Part shown: positions 23,641 to 36,275 of the stretch, piece after piece | Position numbering within the stretch: the stretch's first letter is position 1 | How the letters are laid out: each line of letters begins with the position of its first letter | Source of the DNA: Vitellaria paradoxa | Taxonomy: Eukaryota; Streptophyta; Magnoliopsida; Ericales; Sapotaceae | Direction: 5' to 3' | Assembly (NCBI GenBank): GCA_019916065.1 | Contig: CM034233.1 | Span: forward strand, 26,485,936 to 26,549,935 | DNA: 64,000 nt | Made by a program: the position numbers and the translations under genes | The notes under the pieces: generated by a model | Told to the model about the DNA's origin: nothing | Database searches by the model: none | What the model saw: the letters and a program-made list of their open reading frames with translations, nothing else

Positions 23641-26570
23641 ATGTCGCTAAAGCCTGTTCCATCAACAATGCCTCCAAACATAAAGTGTGGAAAACAAAAA
23701 GAGGTATGGAGTGAAGAGATAAAAGCGAGCAAGAGGTATGGAGTTGTCCTTCAAATAAAGTGTGTGATGAGATAGATACTACTCAAGGTGGGGAATAGGT
23801 AACTAACAATTGTGAAGATAAAGTAAAATAATCGAATGGAGAAATAACATTCGACACATTGGAGGATGCTTATCTTAATTACTCCAGTTATGCTAAACAA
23901 TAAGGGTTTGCTATTCATAAAAGAACATTGAGAAAGGGAAAAGATGAAAAGTATTAATGTATTGCACTTTCATGCACTCATGATGGAATGGCAAAGGTAA
24001 ATACAAGAAACCCGGTTAAACCATGATCACAGTTAAGAATTGGTTGTCTAGCTCGCATTACTATTGTCATGAACCCCAAAGGAAAGTGGAGGTTTAACCT
24101 GATTACTTTGGAACACAACTATGAACAAAGTCCATCAAAGGCAAGGTTTTTTAAGAACAACAAGGTACTTGATGAAAAAGTAAAAAGAATTCTTGAATTA
24201 AATGATAAACCCAGGACTAGAACACACAAGACTTATGATGCACTTCATATTAAGGTTAGGGTACCTAATAAGCTTCAATTTCTTAAAAAAGATTGTAGAA
24301 ATTATCTGGATAAATGACATTTATAACTTGTGGAAGGAGATGCTGAAGCAATGCATCATTATTTCATGAGAATGAAAGTTGACAATTCTGAGTTTTTTTT
24401 TTTTGGCTATGGATGTAGATGATGATTGTCAACTAAAGAATGTATTTTAGGTTGATACAAGGAGTAGGGCAGCTTATAAGGAGTTTGGTGATGTTGTAAT
24501 CTTTGACACAACATACTTGTAAACAAGCATAACATACCTTTGCTTCATTCGTAGGCGTGAATCATCACGGTTAGTCTACTTTGTTTGGATGCAAGCTCAT
24601 CTCTAATGAAGATACTAAGTCATTTTTGTGGTTATTTAACACTTCAAAAGTAATTATTACTGACCAATGTATGGCCATGAAGCATGCTATAGAAGAATTA
24701 TTCCATATGACTCAACATCGGTGGTGCATATGCTATATTATGAAAAAGATGTCCAAAAAGTTTGATAGCTACAATGCTTACGAGAAAATTTTAAAGTCTA
24801 TACGTGCGGCAGTTTATAATTTACTAACAGTAGAACAATTTGACTATGCTTGGGATGGGTTCATCAAGAAGTAGGAGCTTTAAAGTAACACATGATTAGA
24901 TAGGTTGTATCTGAAGAGAAAACAATGAGTGCCTACTTATCTTAAGGACATATTTCTGGTGGGAATGTCATCCATACAGAGAAGCGAAAGTATAAATGCA
25001 TATTTTAATGGTCACATTTAGTCAAAGACCACCTTAAAACAATTTTGTAGACCAATATGAAATAGCATAGGCGGATAAGGTGGGAACCTAGAAGATGTGA
25101 GCAGTTGGCGCACTTACATTCCTTCACTTTCAGTGTGTGAGTTGGAGAAGCAATTCAAAGTGCTTATGCGAATGCAAAGTTTAAGGAGTTTCAAAAACAA
25201 CTTGTCAGGAAAATTAATTGTTTGGGTTCAAAGACAAGAGCAAGTGACATTGAGTCTATATTAGAGATAAAAGAGTGGATTACATTTGGAGAAGGAGAAG
25301 AGAAATTTAAGAAACAAGTGTCATTTCATGTCAATTTTAATGTTGAAAATAGTGAAATATGTTGTAATTATCGATTATTTAAGTTTAAAAAATAGTGTGT
25401 ACACAACAACTTATAGCGTGGCATAAAATGGGAGTTGAAAGAGTCTTGATAAGTATGTGTTGAGAAGATTGTGTAAAAATGTGAAAAGGGTCTACACTAA
25501 AGTTTGGATCTGTTACGATAAGTCCTCAAAGTCAATTAAAGCCTGTCGGCATGATAACATGTGTAATCTTTTTAATGAGGTTGCTGATTTAGTGGAAGGA
25601 TGTCAAAAGAAGTATGATGTGGTAATGAAATGGCTACAAGAGCTAAAATGAGAGTGCATGGATGATTCAGTTGCAGTTCAAAGTAATGTGGTTTCACTTT
25701 GTGATGACGCGAAGACTCAATGGAAGGAAACTTTTTCACTTGAAGATTGAGTTATACCCTCCAAACATAGCACAAATATTTTTGACTCGGTATGTGTTCG
25801 ATGAAAAGGAAGACTGCTAACAAAAAAGAAAATCAGTCTTATAGAAAAAGTTGTTACGAAGAAAAGACAAACAAAAAATATGCCATTGTCAAATGAAAAT
25901 CCAAGGTATAAGTTCTTTATGATCTAATAAATATTTTTAAATTTTTAAATATTTTAATGAATTTTAGTAAATATTTTTTGAATTATTAAATATTTTAATA
26001 AATTTTAATAAATTTGAACAAATATTTTTTGAATTTTTAAATATTTTAATGAATTTTAGTAAATTTTAATAAATAATTTTTGAAGTTTTGAATTTTAATA
26101 AATATTTTTAAATTTGGGAATGATGTGGCAGAGAGATGATGGATCTGTAGATTTATTTGATGAATGTGCAATTTTAGGAGATTGAGGGGATTGCGGTTGG
26201 CCACCGTATCAGGACTCAAGAAGGTGTTGTAAATTTAAATATTAGAAATTTTGTTAATTACACAATTTTCTATCTCATGTATTGTTTATTGAAAATCATT
26301 TTTTATTGTTGGACAGGGTCACCCAAGCTACATTGAGCACTCAATAAACATGATGCTCCATAATATGCCACCAAATTATGCTCAATGCGGAAGCATTTTT
26401 TTATTTTCTCCACCTTTCTACCGAACCGAAACAGGCTTAAACCAATCTATGCCTTCTTTTCCAAGTTCACAAAGCATATTCAATGGTCAAGTTTGGACGG
26501 GTAATCAACTCTTCTGAGTAGCTGAATCTAGGGAAGAGGATAACTAAGTCAAGTTTGTGGAGGAGGACAA
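23641..26570 (+). pseudogene. FAR1/FHY3-related (FRS) transcription factor pseudogene
   Basis: FRS proteins are transcription factors domesticated from MULE transposases. They have a FAR1 DNA-binding domain, a transposase-like core and a SWIM zinc finger. All three are traceable here in one direction. The FAR1 domain reads ITFDTLEDAYLNYSSYAKQ (about 23845-23901) and later TRTHKTYDALHIKVRVPNK (24216-24273). The core includes FGDVV (about 24484), VNHHG, LISNEDTKSFLWLF (about 24598), ITDQCMAMKHAIEELF (about 24657), HRWCICYIMKK (about 24717) and MSSIQRSESINAYFNGHI (about 24965). The SWIM finger has decayed to CCNYRLFKFKK (about 25360) and the last Cys-x-His is CVH. The C-terminal part reads LRRLCKNVKRVYTKVWICYD (about 25460) and on to 25910. 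An apparent 3' exon at about 26305-26560 reads MPPNYAQCGS. Open pieces remain at 24069-24317, 24581-24874 and 25457-25651, but stops and frameshifts lie between them. No terminal inverted repeats were seen. Confidence 0.85.
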
Positions 26571-28499
26571 TTAAGTTTTACGAACATAATGAATGAAACT
26601 GATAATAGTGAAGAGAAGTTTACTCGATTGCTTTGACAGTTGTTTCATGTCTGTGTTTTATGTCTTTTATGTACCCAAGTAGTTATTGGTATTTTTGAGA
26701 GATAATTAGTTGAGTTTGTATTTTGAGAGATCATTAGATGAAAGGTTGGTTTTGCTAATATATATTTCCATTTTATTGGCACTTTATTTATCGAATGAGT
26801 TGTTGGCACTTTCGACCTTATTAGCTGTTTGTATGAGTTTCTAGAGATGATCAGATGAAGGTTGTTTATTGTTTTTGTTTTACCTTTTTTTTGTCCTTGT
26901 ACTTGTGTCATGTCCACATGGTGTCATATTCATATCTATATTGTGTCGTATACATATTGTATCTATAGTAATGCATATAAATTTAACCATAGAACGTCAG
27001 ACTTTGGGTGGTGATGATTCAAAATTTCGGCAGAGTCTCCCTTGCTTTTGGTCCTACACCGACGTCTCGCATCTCAATCAATACAACAATAACAATATCA
27101 ATTTAAGTTGCACACAAGCCATCTAAATTGCCATTCATAAGCCACATTCATAGCCAAATAAATAACATAACAATAATCATCTAAACTTGAATTTTTATTA
27201 GATGACTAATGCAATTACATCATTTGAGTAGAAAGAAAATATCTCTTGGACATTTAAAAATTACTACACATAGGATACAAGGTTGACCTACAAAATAAAA
27301 AAAAAAAATAACTAGAACTATGAACTACAAATTAGCAACACGTTAATATTCACCAATCAATCTTCAGCTTATAATCTCTATGCTCTTAGCGCTTTCAACT
27401 TCTTCATCCTTAGGTTCTTCCACTGCCTGCCCAGTTTGCTTATTTGGGGTTGCAAAATGGTAGTTAGGGCTGATCAAGGTGTCTTGTTCAAGTGGTAAAA
27501 GAATTCCAGGCCTGCTATTGACTTTGGTAATGAAATTTTGTTCTTGTTTTTAGCTAACTCCAACAGGACTTTTTATATGATTGGGCAAGATATGTTATTA
27601 CTAATGACTTGTTATATCAAAATACTACAAGTAATCCAAAGACATACACACATACACACAAAGAGCTTCCATACAACTAGGTCTCCCAACAAAAGAATAA
27701 ATGAATAAATTTGCTTATTAGTTCAGAAAAAATTATTTTTACTCAGAAGTAGATCTCGATTGAAGAATGATTGAAGACTACTAGAATAATAGTATACAAA
27801 GAGACAATCAATGGCATTAAAAATGATAATCAAGGGGTAAAATAACATAACAAAATGAATCAAGTAGAAATAAGTTTCTGCATGGAACTTTAATCAAGTT
27901 TCAACTTTAGAGGATTAGAGAGAATAAGAAGTAAATCTTACCATAGCAGGGAAAAAAAAAGGGATTTTGGACACAAAATCAATTAACTGAATTTTCTCTT
28001 ATTGAGAAGGCATGAAAAGGAGGATGGCAACTCTCCCCAGGCTTCTATGAACAGTTCCCTAGTGATAGAACTAGGTTATGATAGCAGGGGTGCTTTGGAA
28101 AAGAATCTGTATATATAGTAAGTGTACTTAATAGATATATATATTTTTTAAATATGATAACCCCAGCCATTTTTAACTTGGACCATTAATTAGATATAAA
28201 GTGTTGTTTGACATGCCAAAATCTACTGAAACATACAAAATGTTATAAAAAGAAAATTTTTTTTCAACTTCCTCCAATCAAATTTCATTACATGCCAATT
28301 TTACACTGACTTTTTTTAATTTTTTTTGCCATCCAAACACCACATTAATTTTTGGGTTAGGCCATTAATAAGATATGGGAGTTGATTCTTAAGTTGAGTC
28401 ATGAATATATTATAGAACTTAATTCTTGAGTTAACCTATTATAAAATAGAGGATGTGATTCTTAAGTTGGGCTATTAATAGTCTAACTTAGTTAATTGA
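26571..28499. other. Intergenic, no gene recognised
   Basis: Contains minor open frames on both strands and a balanced patch at 26995-27080 ('ttcggcagagtctccc' and 'cgacgtctcgcatctc') that looks like a piece of a dispersed repeat. 27380-27600 is similarly balanced. No family recognised. Confidence 0.4.
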
Positions 28500-28853
28500 G
28501 GCCCCATTTGGCATAAAATAAAACTCCAAAAAATTCTATAAATCTTTAACAACTCCTCTACCTCTAATCTTCTCGCCATCACTAATTTCAAAAAATTCTA
28601 ATATTTCGTTAAAAAAAATCTGAAAGTAGGTTAACCGAATGTGTAAATATTTTATACAATCATAATCTTCGTGTCGAAAACTTTCAAACGAGTACCATTG
28701 TCGCTATTTTTTGTGAAAATTTTTGAATCCGTGGGAACGAATTTGAAAAAACCGTTCCGACGATTTGCTACTTTTCAAAAAAAAGACGCCAAAATTAACC
28801 CCAAATCACATTTTATCTCAATTTATCTTGTTTTTTTACTCCAAACGGGGCCC
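28500..28853 (+). mobile_element. Tourist-like MITE, copy B
   Basis: Inverted ends GGCCCCATTTGG and CCAAACGGGGCC bound a sequence collinear with copy C (44404-44763) and inverted relative to copy A (1437-1800). The trinucleotide TAA lies close by on both sides (28493-28495 and 28857-28859), though a few mutated bases separate it from the ends. The 62-codon frame inside it is chance. Confidence 0.78.
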
Positions 28854-30320
28854 GAATAATTTTAAGCGAATGCGTGAACGAGCTTTATATATTTGTTTGA
28901 TTTTTTAAACTCATGACCTATGATTATATTTTTAAGATTGGAGGAAAATATTAAAATTTATTAGAATTGGTTCTCCCTCATTTAAATTTTTTATTCCGTC
29001 CCTGTAGCTCCCAATCCTCACTAAGATTAAGTCCATTCTAAATTGCAAGCTAAAAGTTCATATCTTTAATACAAATTTGTGGTAAATAAACAATTCAAAT
29101 ATGGCTTCATAAATTGATAAAAACATAACTAAATATGAATTGACCCCTCCCAAAAACACACACACACACACATATAAAATCTTCAAAAACTACAAGGAAA
29201 AATAGCTCACCCAACTATTTCCATGACCAACAAAAATAGACTACTTCATTATAGTCATTTATTGAATCAAAGTGGGATAATAAATGAAACTGAGATGCAA
29301 TTCCAATTGCATACCGCAGGGTTTCTTATGCCATATGAGCCGAGTTTAACATGAAAACAATGGACCAAACTTATTGCAAAATAGTTTATAGGAAACAAAT
29401 TCACAGAACTTCTAAAAATAGCCAAGAAATTAAAAAAAATCTTATACTTTTCCATAAAAACATAAGTTCAAAATTTTATCTTTCCCAGTTCTAATTGTAC
29501 CAATGAAAAAATAAAAGCTATGATGGTCCGTCCTAGTTTGATAAAAAACCAAATGAGCGTTAAATGCATTTATGACAAAATCTAGGTAAACTAACGCTAT
29601 TATTGAAGCATTTCATCAAACATTTAGCAGACATGCGAACAAAATTAGATCTTAAGTGTCCAAATAGAAAGTTGAACATAGCAAAAGTCAAGTATTAGTT
29701 GATTACAATTTGTAAATTAAAGTAGATCGATCTTATTCAAGGGGACACTCTAAAATTTGTAGAAACAGGCTAAACAAAAGTATATCTACGTATATAGATA
29801 TACAGAGAGAGAAGAAGAAGAAGAAGAAGAGCTAATAAGCTTTCATAGGAAGGGTCACCAGCTTAAAAAGATGGTTGATCGAGTTGTCTTGTTTAGAAAT
29901 GGCTTTGGGACGAGGTTAAATTTTGTTAATTGATAGTGGTGGTCGACATTAGAGGTCGAGTTGGTATTGAACGTGGTCAGCGTATTGGGTCTCCTTTGTC
30001 CTCTTTTTTCTAAAAGCAAATGGAGGAAATAAGGATGCAGGAGTAGAAGAGGAGGGGCTCCCTAATCTGGTTTTGAAATTCTTTTTTTTTTTCTTTTAAT
30101 GGTCAAAACGACATTGTTTTGGCTAGAGTGTAATTAAGGGAACGAATGGAAGGGAGTAAGTGTAGCATTGCCCATTAAGTTTTTTATGTTTGAAAAAAAA
30201 TTATTGTAATATCTTTCTACACTTATTGTATGGCCAAATAATTTATGATTGGCTTGACTTAAGGTATGGTTTCTCCATTAGTGGAAACAAATTTATCGTC
30301 AACTAATAAAACAAATCAGA
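28854..30320. other. Intergenic, no gene recognised
   Basis: AT-rich DNA with a (GA)n/(GAA)n run near 29803-29830 and a balanced patch at 29840-30080 without a readable product. The line 30105-30165 ('acgacattgttttggctagagtgtaattaag') is related, inverted, to 23050-23110. Confidence 0.45.
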
Positions 30321-30693
30321 GTACCGTCTTTGAATGACACAAGGATTCCATCAATTTCGTCCATATATTTATATATATACATACATAGATTATTGACCCG
30401 ATTCTAATTCCCAAATTGGGACTTCTTGTCAAGGACAATAGTAAGTACCATCTTTGAATAGTACAAGAATTGTATCAATTTCCTCTATATATTTATATAT
30501 ACACATACTTAGATTATTGATCCGGTTCTAATTCCTAGATTGGGACTTCTTGTTAAGGATAGTAGTAAGCATTATCTTTGAATAGCACAAGAATTGCATT
30601 CCTCTATATAGTTGTTTATATATACATACACATACATAAATTATTGATTCTAGTTCTAATTCCTAGATTGGGACTTCTTGTTAAAGATAGTAG
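30321..30693. repeat. Tandem repeat, three units of 124 bp
   Basis: Units begin near 30321, 30445 and 30569. Each runs from 'taccatctttgaatag.acaagaattg' through a TATA-rich middle to 'attgggacttcttgttaagga.agtag'. The spacing is exactly 124 bp for both steps. No coding content. Confidence 0.85.
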
Positions 30694-31044
30694 TTTTGCT
30701 TTGATACCTTTGAGTATTTTATCATATTTATTTTTATACTTTCGTAGATTGAGGATTATTGTATTTTCATATACAATTTGATTTGATTAGGTTATGCGGG
30801 TAGAGTCGAGTCCTAATATCATTATACTTTTAAAGTATTGCTACCTGGTCTGGGACCAAGGCTGTTATGTATTTTCAGTCTTATATTTAATTCATCTTCT
30901 TACATTTTTACTCCAATGGATTGTTTGGCTCTAGTGGATTACAAGTTATATTTATGTGTTGTGAATGCATGCTTAATAGTTCGTGCTCTAGGTCACAGAA
31001 TTTGGGGTGTGACATCAGTAGATAATGAAATGAGCCTTCAATTT

Positions 31045-31470
31045 TAGAGTTCATCGATGTGGAATATGCAAGGGACTTGGATGACAAGAAATCAGTTCCA
31101 AGAAATGTATTCACGTTTGTAGTCAGGCCTATTTGTCAGAGCTCTATGACTCAGTTTATTGTTGCTCTATCTATAAATGAAACAAAGTATATAATGGTGG
31201 TTAAAACTGTCAAGGAAGCATTATGGGATGTAGGACTGGTCAAAAAATTACTATAACAAAATAGGGTTGATCTATGTTACGATTGTCAGAGTGTCATTCA
31301 TTTTTCCAAATATCAAGTGTATCATGCGAGAACCAAGCACACAGATGTGAGGTTTCACAATATTTAAGAATTGGTTCCTTCAAGTGAACTTGTACTAGAG
31401 AAAGTTCACACCTCTAAAAATGCTGTAGATATGTTGACGAAGCCCTTTTGCGCAAACGTAAGCATTGCTT
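31045..31470 (+). pseudogene. Ty1/copia RNase H domain fragment
   Basis: The frame at about 31057-31254 reads ARDLDDKKSVPRNVFTFV, then FIVALSINETKYIMVVKTVK and EALWDVGLVKKLL, the pattern of copia RNase H (GDLDKRRSTSGYVFT and ALSTTEAEYMA in intact elements). After a stop, YQVYHARTKHTDVRFHNI (about 31311-31364), ELVLEKVHTS and AVDMLTKPF (about 31424-31450) continue the conserved end. The integrase and RT upstream are missing. The DNA before 31040 does not match a copia polyprotein, so this is a truncated 3' end. Confidence 0.85.
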
Positions 31471-31584
31471 AGACTTGACGTACCTCTTCAATTGTTAAAT
31501 AGAAGATGATCCCAATCTATGTTGATCAAGGTAGAGTTAGTAATGTTTAATTCCTAAAGGGTAAGTATTTGCTCAAGTGGATAT

Positions 31585-32307
31585 TGTTAAACTTGTGGCT
31601 TATGGTCATTATACTCAGGCTCTAATGAAATGACAGAAGCTTGAGAGAAGTGAATGGATAGAAGATATGTGAGTATTTAGGTTCATATTGATTCACAAGA
31701 ACAAAGAGAACATTAGGGGTTGTCGATGGGCTTGCCCTTACAATACAATACAACAATACAGGAGCTCGTTGGGAAAATCTAGGAGTATGTATAGATTGTT
31801 CGAAACCCACTAGGTGTCACGTTGGGAGTCATTAGGAAAAATAGAGATTCTGCAAAGTTATAGGGCTGCTCGTTGGGAAATTTAAAGATTGTGTTTGTGG
31901 CACAAAAGCTTGCTGGAAAGCTTGTCCTAGCGAGTAACGGGATTCTAATTTTTCAAGGGCTTATGTGAGTTTGTTTTGTACTTGGTTTCTTGTTCTTATA
32001 TATATATAAGACGTATGATACACATAAATTATGTTCAGATTAGGATTTTCTAAGCATTGATTAAGATAAAACTTAAGAGTAAAATGAAAAAGATTTCCTA
32101 AGTGTTCTATAAGGTTCTTTCTTCTACTTTTATAAGTCTTACTCTATTGTTGGAGGTTTATATTGAAAACCTGATTATACTACACCCATGAATGTAAGCA
32201 CATTGCTGAACCACATAAATCGTATATTTCTCTTTTGATTGTCTTCTTATTTCATTTGTTTACTATATTCACTTATGTTGCTAAAATGATCCATATTCTG
32301 CACAATA
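31585..32307 (+). mobile_element. 3' LTR of the Ty1/copia remnant
   Basis: About 115 bp after the RNase H end comes 'gctcaagtggata' (polypurine-tract position), then TGTTAAACTTGTGGC, the usual start of this copia LTR type. The LTR runs through a TATATATATAAG promoter-like stretch (about 31998-32010) to 'attctgcacaata' near 32307, where the usual terminal CA has decayed. The 5' LTR is not in the window. The 3' border is approximate. Confidence 0.65.
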
Positions 32308-33818
32308 TTTAATATGATGAATTATGAAAGATTTGCAATTACCATAAAAAAGTAGTAATTCGAAATCTACCAAATATTGGTTCTAGCATATTAGAAAGAA
32401 GTGACACCATTATTATAGTTGAAATTATTACAATAAATATTAGGAAACTTTCCATATATTATTACAAAATTTAGCTAGCTCACTTACACTTCAATTCAAT
32501 TTATCTTTGAAATCTTTATTTATAATAGGGATTTCATCATTTTGGGAAGTAGCTGCACCGCTGCTTTAGTAATAATTATTAAAAATATTTTATCTACTAT
32601 TACATAAAGTAACTCTCACTTTTTTTATATTTTTATACAACTTAACTTCAAACTAATGATTTAAAAATTCTAGATCTCATAACAAAGCCAAAAAGTATAA
32701 CATAAATTAGAAAAAAACGTTTGTAGAATAAAATAACCATAGTGTATCATGATTTAAAATTCCACATATTATTATCATAATAATTAGATAATTTCAAAAC
32801 CCAGAGTAGAAAATTCTTGTTTCAATTGTTCATAACCAAGATGGGAATGTTGTTCCAAGTCGCTTGCAAAACATGTTAATTTCTTGTATTTTACGAAACA
32901 TAGTGTAGTGGACCCACTTCTTTGATTGTCAATCAAGAAAATAAAAGAGAAATAGAAAGAAAAAATGAGTTTGATTCGAGAGCTAACCCTTCTCTCCCAA
33001 TTGAGAATTTAATCCCCAAAATGAATATTTTTCTTCATTCCCTTTTCCTTCCAATATTTCTCTATTTATAGACTAATATAATAACTAAACTAACAAACTA
33101 ACTAATTTGATATTCTAACTAACTAACTAATTTGATATCCTGGTTAACTAATATGGTTCCATAACACATAGATGTCAAAGCATCCCTTAATAAAATAACT
33201 ATTAAGATCAATATGATGGATTATTTTCACTTTGCCCTTAACTTCTTTCTAAATAGGTGAACTCTTTGTGTGTTATAAAGCCAAAATAGGTTGAGTTGCA
33301 GAAGAAATAAGGACAAAAGAGAAGGGAAAAGAAAAGTTTGTTCATCATCTCATTGGGAAGTCACAGATTTTTCTAGAAGGCTCTTCACATGTCACTTGTG
33401 TAAACAAAGAAATTAGGCCTCAGTCATCATTTTAGAACTGTAATGCATTGGGCTAGACTCACTTCTACCTTAGCATTAATATTGGGCTGAATTGACACAT
33501 TTCTTTGTTTCATAATAGTTAATTACATTACCCACCAAAAAAATACTAGACTCAAAAGAGAGATTCATTCAAAGAATTTGTTCTTGAATGTTGGAGGTTT
33601 GGGCCTTCTCAAAGACGCTTGTCTTGTTGTCTTGTTCTGTAATCCAATCCTTCTTCTTCTTTAATTTCTTTCATTTTCTCTTTTATTTTCCTTTACACCA
33701 AATACCCAAAAATGAGTTCTGAACATTGTAATACATTATGCATTATCTAATCCAAACCATATGATAAATAAGAAATATGACAAGAATTGAATATGACAAT
33801 TCTTGCCCCCTCCTTTTG
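32308..33818. other. Intergenic, possible minus-strand LTR
   Basis: A TATAAATA box on the minus strand (about 33062-33069), with moderately balanced DNA on both sides (32880-33540), could be the promoter of an old minus-strand LTR. Ends and target duplication were not found. No gene seen. Confidence 0.3.
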
Positions 33819-33819
33819 T

Positions 33820-33846
33820 GGGGTGGGGTGGGGTGGGGTGGGGGGG
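33820..33846 (+). other. G-quadruplex-prone tract
   Basis: (GGGGT)4 followed by seven G gives five consecutive G-tracts of four or more with 1-nt loops on the plus strand. Such a tract is expected to fold into a G-quadruplex. No gene is close. Confidence 0.8.
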
Positions 33847-34895
33847 ATTTTATCAAGTCCTAATCAATGCTGGCTTGGTTTTGTTGCATGCTCAGCAGAG
33901 TCTCCACTCTGCTAAAAATTTTGAATTGCTTATCTGCGATCAAGATAGGCTTGGGATCGAGGGTTAAAAAAATAAAGAAAATTGAAGGCATGGAGAGGGA
34001 GTTTCTTTGGTCGTTGAAGTCTTGGAGGTGTGTTCAATGGATATAGTAGTGATAATGTCTCTAGAATCTTGTTTTGCACTAAACAGAGCAGCAACTACGA
34101 ACTACTGATTTTGCAAGAGCAATTGGTTTTGCTAAGTTGGAAATAAGTATGGTAATGGGCTGGATTGGGATCTGATATTACTTTTACCATTCTCGAATCT
34201 GTCAGATAAAAAAATGCGCGGACTAGGCAAGTATCTAAAGATATTTTTAATTATGTAACATCTCTAACTAATCGGGTAACTAGATACCATCAAGTAATTA
34301 GATACTCATACCCTTCAAATATGAGATGATTATATCAAGAATAGGAATTAAAATTTATATGAATACAATAACTTTATAGGTAGTTTTACATCTTAAAAGA
34401 TATAAAAATTTATCGTTGAATAAAAATTTTTAAATATTTTGTACTTAGTAAAATTTAGTACATATTACTTTTATAAAAATAAATTTAAAAAAAATCTCAT
34501 ATTTGATTTCGTCTTAAATCTCTACTATAATTAACTAAAAAAAAAAAATTCATCTCCATGCTCTTCGTTACATCAAGAACCCAATCCTAAATTTAAAATA
34601 AATTATTTAATATCAGAATTTTGAATTATTTGGTAATAATTAAAAGCTCTTCATTTTTTGAACATGATATATATATATATATATATAATTTAGTATCCAA
34701 ATTGATAGCATTACTTCAATAAATTTGGGGTTTTAGTAATTTGAGTGGGTAATTGAGTAATATCCGTTGGGTATATCGTTCTCTAATTTCAAACCGATAA
34801 ATATTTTATTTTTATATCTTAACCTACCACGTTTCTTGTAAAATTTAAAAATATTCATGCTTATTGGAACGAGATGGGACGAATACTGGTCAGAG
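33847..34895. other. Intergenic, no gene recognised
   Basis: 33870-34240 is balanced without a readable product. 34240-34890 is AT-rich with a (TA)n run at about 34668-34687. The stretch ending at 34917 ('ggttaaaattatcatcccta') looks like the edge of another dispersed repeat. Confidence 0.4.
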
Positions 34896-34917
34896 TGGGT
34901 TAAAATTATCATCCCTA

Positions 34918-35809
34918 GGGGCCGATTGGATGCAACGAAATATGGCCTCCATAAATAATACACCCTTATAAGCTTTGATGTGATGTTTTTTGCTTGATTT
35001 GGGAAGTAAAATTTCTCCCCTTTAAAAATTATCCTCCCTTCTTAATCTTGGGAAAAGGTGTATTATTTTTGGAGAGGGTTTAAGCTATCCAAAAATTATC
35101 CATCCTTACATGGACTAAATTGGACCATTATGCCCCTTCCCACCTACAAAATGTATTTTATATTAGAAATAAATTCTTTTTTTTTTCTAATGAAAAAATG
35201 TATTAAAAAATTATATTAATAAAATAAAAAAATATAATTTTTTTCCAAATAAGGGGTCGTATGATTAAAAAAATATATTTTTTCCAAATAGGAGGTGATT
35301 TGATTTTAAGATAATAATATTATTTTTTAGCAAATTTATATAAAATTACGCATATATTGATTTTTTTAAATAAGGCGAAAAAAATAAGTGACTAAAGAAG
35401 TTTCGGATAAATTGAGATGTTATTATCTATGAAACTAATTTATATATTTTATAAAGTTTAATTTATTAATAACATAATTTATTTATAATTAATTTGTCTA
35501 AAATTAATTTGTACTAATTGGTTTTCACATTATATAATTAACATAAACATATCATTAAGTTTGGATAACCAAGTTTAATTTAATGGGTAACCAAGTTTGA
35601 GACATCACAAGGGAGAAAAAGTCATTTGACTTTTTTTATCATCATTCACATCCTCTTATTTATAAAACATCCAAACCAAGTCAAAAGTTATCTCACTTCA
35701 TAAACATCACATCAATGTGGGCCAACCCTCTAAAAATAATATCCCCTCTTATCTTATAGCCTATCTAAAACTTATCCCTCTAAAATTTTAACACCATCCG
35801 ATCGGCCCC
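34918..35809 (+). mobile_element. 890-bp non-autonomous element N, copy 2
   Basis: The ends are GGGGCCGATTGGATG and CATCCGATCGGCCCC, a 15-bp inverted repeat with one mismatch. The sequence is collinear with 22135-23015. A 22-bp imperfect direct repeat (20 of 22 identical, ending TCATCCCTA) flanks the copy at 34896-34917 and 35811-35832. That is much longer than a normal DNA-transposon target duplication. No open frame of note. Confidence 0.72.
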
Positions 35810-36102
35810 CTGAGTTAAAATTGTCATCCCTATTTCGAAAATGTCCGCTGATGCTGGCTCTGGTATTTTGTTGCTTTTGGGACCCTATTTTGATGCTTGG
35901 ATGCGCTGATATAGGTTTGGAAGTAATCCCAATTCGTCTACTCGTGGGATGGGATGTGTGTAAATTTTGTCTACGGACAAGGCTTCAAGGGCATTAATGC
36001 ATTTTCAAATGGAAATTTATCTACTCATATGGATTTAGGGATGGACCAGATCCCTTTTCGCTCCGGATGACATGTTAAATTTGGCCTGAGGTCCTAGGTG
36101 TT

Positions 36103-36275
36103 TTTTTTTTTAGGGAACAAATGGTCAGAGTCAACTATTTAATTCAAAAGTTGAAAGGCCGACTAAGATTTTAAACAGTTAACTCACACACCTATCTTCC
36201 GATACGGGAGCAAGCCCCCAAGGCTCCAGACATCTTCATGGGCCGAAAGCTGAAGCAGCCGGTAGGCTCACACCG
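36103..36275 (-). mobile_element. Short poly(A) retroposon (SINE or LINE tail)
   Basis: A 15-bp perfect duplication GAGGTCCTAGGTGTT flanks the segment (36088-36102 and 36276-36290). On the minus strand it ends in a poly(A) run (plus-strand T-run at 36100-36111). These are signs of target-primed reverse transcription. No clear A or B box is visible, so a 5'-truncated LINE end is as likely as a SINE. Confidence 0.75.
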
